Assembly: GCA_000435615.1 (NCBI GenBank)
Contig: FR881928.1
Coordinates: 1-26,573 of the forward strand
Source of the DNA: Firmicutes bacterium CAG:238
Lineage (GTDB): Bacteria > Bacillota > Clostridia > Peptostreptococcales > Anaerovoracaceae
DNA: 26,573 nt
Direction of reading: 5' to 3'
The first letter of the stretch is position 1. Each line of letters opens with the position of its first letter. A model generated the notes under the pieces. The model was not told the origin of the DNA and ran no database searches. It worked only from the letters and a program-made list of their open reading frames with translations. Below, piece after piece: positions 23,047-26,573 of this stretch. Position numbers and translations under genes: made by a program.

Positions 23047-23175
23047 GATTTTTGTAGGGTTTGCTTCGTGTGTGCCTACTGTGATGGCATCAAGAGAGCA
23101 AAGATTTTTCACACCTTCGTGATGCCTGCACTTATCAACGGTGCAGCGGATTGTCTGATTACAATTGTGTTCCAT
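23011..23175 (-). CDS. Small DUF1540 cysteine-rich protein
   Basis: A 54-residue protein, MEHNCNQTIRCTV at its start, with six cysteines (5, 11, 16, 26, 45, 48). The pattern IRCTVDKCRHH ... CSLDAITVGT ... IECTDCLSF is that of DUF1540 proteins, small cysteine-rich, probably metal-binding proteins common in spore-forming Firmicutes. A perfect AAGGAGG lies 8 nt before ATG 23175. Upstream is a strong match to a forespore promoter (23200-23229), so it is probably expressed during sporulation. It lies 117 nt upstream of sigK on the same strand. The short length explains why it is easily missed. Function is unknown. Confidence 0.88.
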   Translation of the reverse strand: MEHNCNQTIRCTVDKCRHHEGVKNLCSLDAITVGTHEANPTKIECTDCLSFENR

Positions 23176-23199
23176 AATTATCGCCTCCTTTTCCTTAAG

Positions 23200-23229
23200 T
23201 ATTATGACCGAAAAATCACAAAATAATAC
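23200..23229 (-). promoter_or_regulatory. Sigma-F/sigma-G-like promoter for the DUF1540 gene
   Basis: On the minus strand GTATT (23225-23229) is 18 bp before CATAATA (23200-23206). The -10 matches CATWHTA at every position and the -35 matches GHATR at 4 of 5. Spacing is exactly that of the B. subtilis sigma-G consensus. Confidence 0.55.
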
Positions 23230-23240
23230 GGCGAGAATGC

Positions 23241-23269
23241 TTGTGCTTGAAGCAAAAAAATGCTATAAT
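23241..23269 (+). promoter_or_regulatory. Extended -10 sigma-A promoter for radC
   Basis: TGCTATAAT (23261-23269) is a perfect extended -10. TTGTGC (23241-23246) at 17 bp is a poor -35, as tolerated by TGN promoters. It lies back to back with the DUF1540 promoter. The predicted leader is about 80 nt. Confidence 0.6.
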
Positions 23270-23357
23270 TTTTTAATATAGTGTGTTCTGATAGAATGGG
23301 ATTGATGTGTTTAGACACAAGGGTTTTTCACTCCGAATGAAGGGGGGAAAACCAAAG

Positions 23358-24035
23358 ATGAAGATTAAAATGCTGCCACAGGAAGAAAGACCTGTGGAAA
23401 AAGCTGTTTTTAACGGCGTTTCATCGCTTACAAATACGGAACTTCTGGCAGTCCTGCTTGGCTCCGGAACCCGGAAAAAATCCGCACTCGGCCTTGCGGA
23501 AGACATCCTTTCGGCAGATGAGAGAGGCCTTGCTTTTCTTGCCGGATGTACGGCAGACGAACTGATGAAAATAAACGGGGTCGGGAATATGAAAGCGGTG
23601 AGGGTGCTTGCCGGAGTTGAACTGGGAAAACGCATTGCAGCCGGACCTATGAACCGAAAAAAATCGATACATCACTCTGACGATGTGGCGAACCTTTTCA
23701 TGAAGGAACTTCGTCATGAAAAAAAAGAAGCATTTAAAGCGGTGCTTCTTAACGCGAAGGGCGAGATTTTATCGATAGAAACGGTGTCAATAGGAGATTT
23801 GACCATGGCACCGGTTCATCCGCGCGAAGTCTTTTGTCAGGCGGTGAAGAAGAGCGCTGCGGCGGTGATTTTTGTTCACAATCATCCAAGCGGAGATCCC
23901 ACACCCAGCGATGATGATATTGAAACAACCAAAAGACTCATTGCCTGCGGCGAGCTTTTGGGAATTAAGGTTGTCGACCACATCGTAATCGGAGACAACG
24001 CATATCGCAGCATAGCGGGTGTATTACAGGAGTAA
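23358..24035 (+). CDS. radC: RadC family JAB/MPN-domain protein
   Basis: A 225-residue RadC protein. An N-terminal helix-hairpin-helix-like part (LPQEERPVEKAVFNG; then MKINGVGNMKAVRVLAGVELGKR) precedes a JAB/MPN metalloprotease-like domain with HNHPSGDPTPSDDD holding the metal ligands, preceded by a conserved AVLLNAKGEIL strand. Despite the name, a direct DNA-repair role is disputed. The start is ATG 23358, with the GGGGGG site (23342-23347) at suitable distance and KIKMLPQEERP matching the family N-terminus; earlier in-frame ATGs lie on or before that site. Position directly before mreB is a conserved order in Firmicutes. Confidence 0.95.
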   Translation: MKIKMLPQEERPVEKAVFNGVSSLTNTELLAVLLGSGTRKKSALGLAEDILSADERGLAFLAGCTADELMKINGVGNMKAVRVLAGVELGKRIAAGPMNRKKSIHHSDDVANLFMKELRHEKKEAFKAVLLNAKGEILSIETVSIGDLTMAPVHPREVFCQAVKKSAAAVIFVHNHPSGDPTPSDDDIETTKRLIACGELLGIKVVDHIVIGDNAYRSIAGVLQE

Positions 24036-24080
24036 ATGTGACAGAAAAACAATTGTCTGAGATATAATGGAGGTATTAAA

Positions 24081-25124
24081 ATGTGCAGTTTATTTAAAGC
24101 TAAAGATATGGGAATCGATTTAGGCACAGCGAATACGCTTATCTATGTAAAGGGTAGCGGAATCGTGCTCAATGAGCCATCGGTAATCGCTGTTGACAGC
24201 AGAGGGGGAAAAACACTTGCAGTTGGTGCTGCCGCAAAAGAAATGCTTGGAAAAGCACCCTCCAATATTTCTGTTGTAAGACCGCTTCAGGATGGCGTTA
24301 TTTCGGATTTCGACAGAACGGCTGATATGCTGAAGTCATTTTTGGAAGCTGCTTTAAAGATCAAAAGAATAAGAAATTTCAGAGTTGTTGTGGGTGTTCC
24401 GAGCGGGGTTACGGAAGTGGAAAAGAGAGCCGTTGAAGAAATCGTAAGGCAGATGGGAGCAACGGAAGTATTCATTCTCGAAGAACCGATGGCAGCTGCA
24501 ATCGGTGCCGGGATGCCGGTCGACGGAACGAACGGCTGCATGATAGCGGACATCGGCGGTGGCACTACGGACGTTGCGATTATCGCTCTCGGCGGCGTGG
24601 TAACGAGCACCTCCATAAGACACGCCGGGGATAAGATGAATGAGGCGATTATTCAGTACATGAGAAAAAGACATGCTCTGCTTATCGGCGAGCGTACGGC
24701 GGAAAAACTGAAAATTAACATCGGCTGTGCATGCTTGGATGAAGATGAAGACGGCAATGAGGTAATCGTATCGATGGATGCCAGAGGAAGAGACATTATC
24801 TCCGGCCTTCCTAAGACACTCAGTGTAACAAACAAGGACATGATGATTGCTCTTCAGGAATCCCTTGATATCATAATTGATGCAATCAAAACCACAATCG
24901 AGAAAGCACCTCCTGAAATTGCCGCGGACATCGCAGAACGAGGCATGCTCCTTTCCGGCGGCGGCGGTAAAATATACAATTTGGACAAATTGATAAAGAA
25001 GAGAACAGACATGGATGTCAAAGTTGCAGACAATGCTTTTGAGGCTGTTGCAGTAGGTACGGGAATGAGCCTTGATGACATCGAAAAACTTAAGATTTAT
25101 GCCCAAAACGACAAAAAGAGATAA
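24081..25124 (+). CDS. mreB: Rod-shape-determining actin homologue MreB
   Basis: A 347-residue actin-like ATPase that forms membrane filaments guiding the elongasome. Phosphate-1 loop GIDLGTANTLIYV (11-23), phosphate-2 loop DIGGGTTDVAI (about 155-165), SGVTEVEKRAVEE and the adenosine loop LLSGGGGKIYNLDKLI are all present. GGAGG lies 8 nt before ATG 24081. It follows radC by 45 nt and is followed by mreC after 15 nt, as in most rod-shaped Firmicutes. A TATAAT precedes the gene but is too close to be a useful promoter. Confidence 0.97.
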   Translation: MCSLFKAKDMGIDLGTANTLIYVKGSGIVLNEPSVIAVDSRGGKTLAVGAAAKEMLGKAPSNISVVRPLQDGVISDFDRTADMLKSFLEAALKIKRIRNFRVVVGVPSGVTEVEKRAVEEIVRQMGATEVFILEEPMAAAIGAGMPVDGTNGCMIADIGGGTTDVAIIALGGVVTSTSIRHAGDKMNEAIIQYMRKRHALLIGERTAEKLKINIGCACLDEDEDGNEVIVSMDARGRDIISGLPKTLSVTNKDMMIALQESLDIIIDAIKTTIEKAPPEIAADIAERGMLLSGGGGKIYNLDKLIKKRTDMDVKVADNAFEAVAVGTGMSLDDIEKLKIYAQNDKKR

Positions 25125-25139
25125 AAAGAGACAAACGAT

Positions 25140-25958
25140 ATGAGATGGATTAGAGAGCACAAATTAATATCGGCACTGTTGGCAATTTTGCTTGCACTTG
25201 TGATCATTTTCTGTGTTTCCGTTGCGCGCGGTGGGGCAGACAGCAGCGCAACGGATGTCGTGAGCAAGGGAATGAATGTGGTTTCCGGGGGACTTTCATC
25301 GGTTGCTGACACGATTAAAAAAAATGTATTCGGAATTTTTGCCTACAAGAAACTTGAAGCTGATATAGAAGAACTTCAAAAGGAAAACAATTCTTTAAAA
25401 AGACAGCTCGCGGAAGCCAAAATCGAAAAGGAACAGCTCGATCAGCTTGAAGAACTTTCGCAGCTTCTCAATTACGAATACACGAAAAAAGAATTTAAGA
25501 TTGTTTCCGCCGATGTTACTTCGCTTGACGGTGCAAATTGGACAAACGTATTTACGATAAACATCGGCAGTGAAATGGGCGTTGAAGTCGGGGATGCGGT
25601 CGTGAACGGCATGGGTCTTGTCGGTAAGATTCAGGATACGGGAAAAGGCTGGTCAAAAGTGACTTCAATCATAGACGATAACAGCAAAGTCAGCTTCAAA
25701 CTGGCAAGAGACAGCAAACAGCTCGGTGTTGTCGCAGGCAACGCAATGGGAGAAGTAAGCGGATACATGCTTGACAGCGGGTCTTTGGTTTCGCAGGGGG
25801 ATACGATTATCACATCAGGACTGGGAACCTATCCTGAAGGATTGGAAATCGGAACCGTGCAGGATGTGGCGTATAACAGCAATACGCTTCTTAAAGAGGT
25901 AACGGTTGAACCGGCTGTCAATTTCAAGAGTCTGGAAAAGGTTTCGGTGATCCTATGA
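25140..25958 (+). CDS. mreC: Cell-shape protein MreC
   Basis: A 272-residue bitopic membrane protein of the elongasome. One N-terminal TM helix (about 9-30, LISALLAILLALVIIFCVSV), a coiled coil at about 73-112 (LEADIEELQKENNSLKRQLAEAK), then the extracytoplasmic beta domains with INIGSEMGVEVGDAVVNGMGLVGKI and SGLGTYPEGLEIGTV, both family hallmarks. The ribosome site is weak (AGAGAC). It overlaps mreD by 4 nt (ATGA). Confidence 0.95.
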   Translation: MRWIREHKLISALLAILLALVIIFCVSVARGGADSSATDVVSKGMNVVSGGLSSVADTIKKNVFGIFAYKKLEADIEELQKENNSLKRQLAEAKIEKEQLDQLEELSQLLNYEYTKKEFKIVSADVTSLDGANWTNVFTINIGSEMGVEVGDAVVNGMGLVGKIQDTGKGWSKVTSIIDDNSKVSFKLARDSKQLGVVAGNAMGEVSGYMLDSGSLVSQGDTIITSGLGTYPEGLEIGTVQDVAYNSNTLLKEVTVEPAVNFKSLEKVSVIL

Positions 25959-26461
25959 ATATGAATTACTGGAAAGCAGGGATAATGTTTTTGATTGCTT
26001 TTCTCATACAGACATCCCTTTTAAATCTGGTTATGATACACGGATATACACCGCATTTGATTTTGTGCTTGGTAATTGTGCTTTCGTTTCTGTACGAAAA
26101 TCGGATGTACGGTGTCGTTTTCGGCGCAGCTTTTGGGGTTTTGTACGATATCTGTTTCAGTAATTTTACGGGACCTACAGGAATTTCGCTTGTGGTTGTG
26201 GCGATTGTCATTTTGATTTTGAGAGAGTATGCAAATATTGAGAACATTTTAAACATGTGGATTGTTTCGACAATATCCATTTTCCTTTATTATGCACTCA
26301 ACTGGGGACTCTTCCACTTGGCGGGAAATCCGATCGGCTTCATGTATGTATTGAAAAAACTGCCGGGCGAATACATCTATTCCTTTGCAGTTATAACGAT
26401 AATGTATTTTATATTGATAAGAACTGCGGCAAAGCACCGCAGAGATAGGTATTTCAGATGA
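25955..26461 (+). CDS. mreD: Cell-shape protein MreD
   Basis: A 168-residue polytopic protein with about five hydrophobic helices: residues 6-28, 32-47, 50-68, 75-93 and 100-150 in two parts. TPHLILCLVIVLSFLYE and GVVFGAAFGVLYDICF are typical MreD segments. It has ATGA overlaps on both sides (with mreC at 25955 and the PBP gene at 26458), implying tight coupling. Identity rests on membrane layout and position between mreC and a class B PBP as much as on sequence. Confidence 0.9.
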   Translation: MNMNYWKAGIMFLIAFLIQTSLLNLVMIHGYTPHLILCLVIVLSFLYENRMYGVVFGAAFGVLYDICFSNFTGPTGISLVVVAIVILILREYANIENILNMWIVSTISIFLYYALNWGLFHLAGNPIGFMYVLKKLPGEYIYSFAVITIMYFILIRTAAKHRRDRYFR

Positions 26462-26573
26462 ACAAAAAAATGCTGGGTTCCAGATATTATCAGGTAATAG
26501 GTCTTGTGGTGGTCCTTATGCTTCTGCTTGGCATAAGGCTTTTTTTGGTTAACGTTTTTCAGCAGGGAAAGGG
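26458..26573 (+). CDS. mrdA: Class B penicillin-binding protein (PBP2-like), partial
   Basis: The first 38 codons of a gene cut by the window end. The product starts MNKKMLGSRYYQV followed by a TM helix (about 13-33) ending GIRLFLVNVF, the usual N-terminal anchor of PBP2, and the position after mreD is where mrdA is normally found. The catalytic domain is outside the window, so the call rests on anchor and context. ATG 26458 overlaps the mreD stop (ATGA). Confidence 0.75.
   Translation, partial: MNKKMLGSRYYQVIGLVVVLMLLLGIRLFLVNVFQQGK

Noticed and set aside
24038..24068. GTGACA and TATAAT just before mreB as a promoter.
   Set aside because: The spacer is 19 bp, and a start 7 nt after TATAAT would fall beyond the GGAGG ribosome site, so the mRNA would lack it. 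mreB more likely shares the radC transcript.
1..26573. Mobile elements, CRISPR repeats, tRNA or rRNA genes.
   Set aside because: None seen by eye on either strand; gene order is that of an ordinary core chromosome.

Overview
The window looks like a chromosomal segment of an anaerobic, spore-forming member of the Clostridia (Firmicutes). The evidence is the sporulation set spoIIGA-sigE-sigG and sigK, strong AGGAGG-type ribosome binding sites, mreBCD followed by a class B PBP, YlmC/YmxH and DUF1540 proteins, and an anaerobe-associated NifU-like/GGGtGRT gene pair. A Family XIII/Anaerovoracaceae-like or Peptostreptococcales-like host is my guess from style only. I see no rRNA, tRNA, CRISPR array, insertion sequence or phage gene. 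No gene-free stretch exceeds about 190 bases.

Layout. (1) 1-1410: intergenic sequence with a strong plus-strand terminator, then dinB (DNA polymerase IV) on the minus strand. (2) 1477-5158: a sigma-A promoter overlapped by a cre-like box drives a DUF308 membrane protein and two flavoproteins (HI0933/BaiN family and a COG2509-like dehydrogenase). (3) 5141-11503: typA/bipA, an MscS channel and pyruvate carboxylase, closed by a strong terminator. (4) 11521-13686: threonine synthase and a DUF3267 membrane zincin. (5) 13729-16250: spoIIGA-sigE-sigG behind two Spo0A-box-like heptamers. (6) 16254-20240: a four-gene operon of unknown purpose: NifU-like scaffold, GGGtGRT protein, BMP-family lipoprotein and trigger-factor-like PPIase lipoprotein. 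(7) 20242-21770: ylmC/ymxH, nrdR and cmk. (8) 21771-23175: a truncated PBP-like ORF facing sigK, and a small DUF1540 gene at 23011-23175 on the minus strand. (9) 23241-26573: radC, mreB, mreC, mreD and the start of a class B PBP (cut by the window edge).

How the genes work together. The sporulation genes cover the cascade: Spo0A-type sites before spoIIGA/sigE, SpoIIGA to activate pro-SigE, SigG for the forespore, and SigK for late mother-cell expression. SigK here has no pro-sequence and is uninterrupted, so its activity cannot depend on SpoIVFB-type cleavage or skin excision. Candidate sporulation promoters precede ylmC, sigG and the DUF1540 gene. MreBCD and the PBP build the elongation machinery. 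Pyruvate carboxylase supplies oxaloacetate, the precursor of the aspartate family that ends in threonine synthase next door.

The best candidate for an undescribed system is the 16357-20188 operon. The most unusual single locus is the PBP remnant whose Shine-Dalgarno lies in the cmk terminator and whose 3' end overlaps that of sigK.
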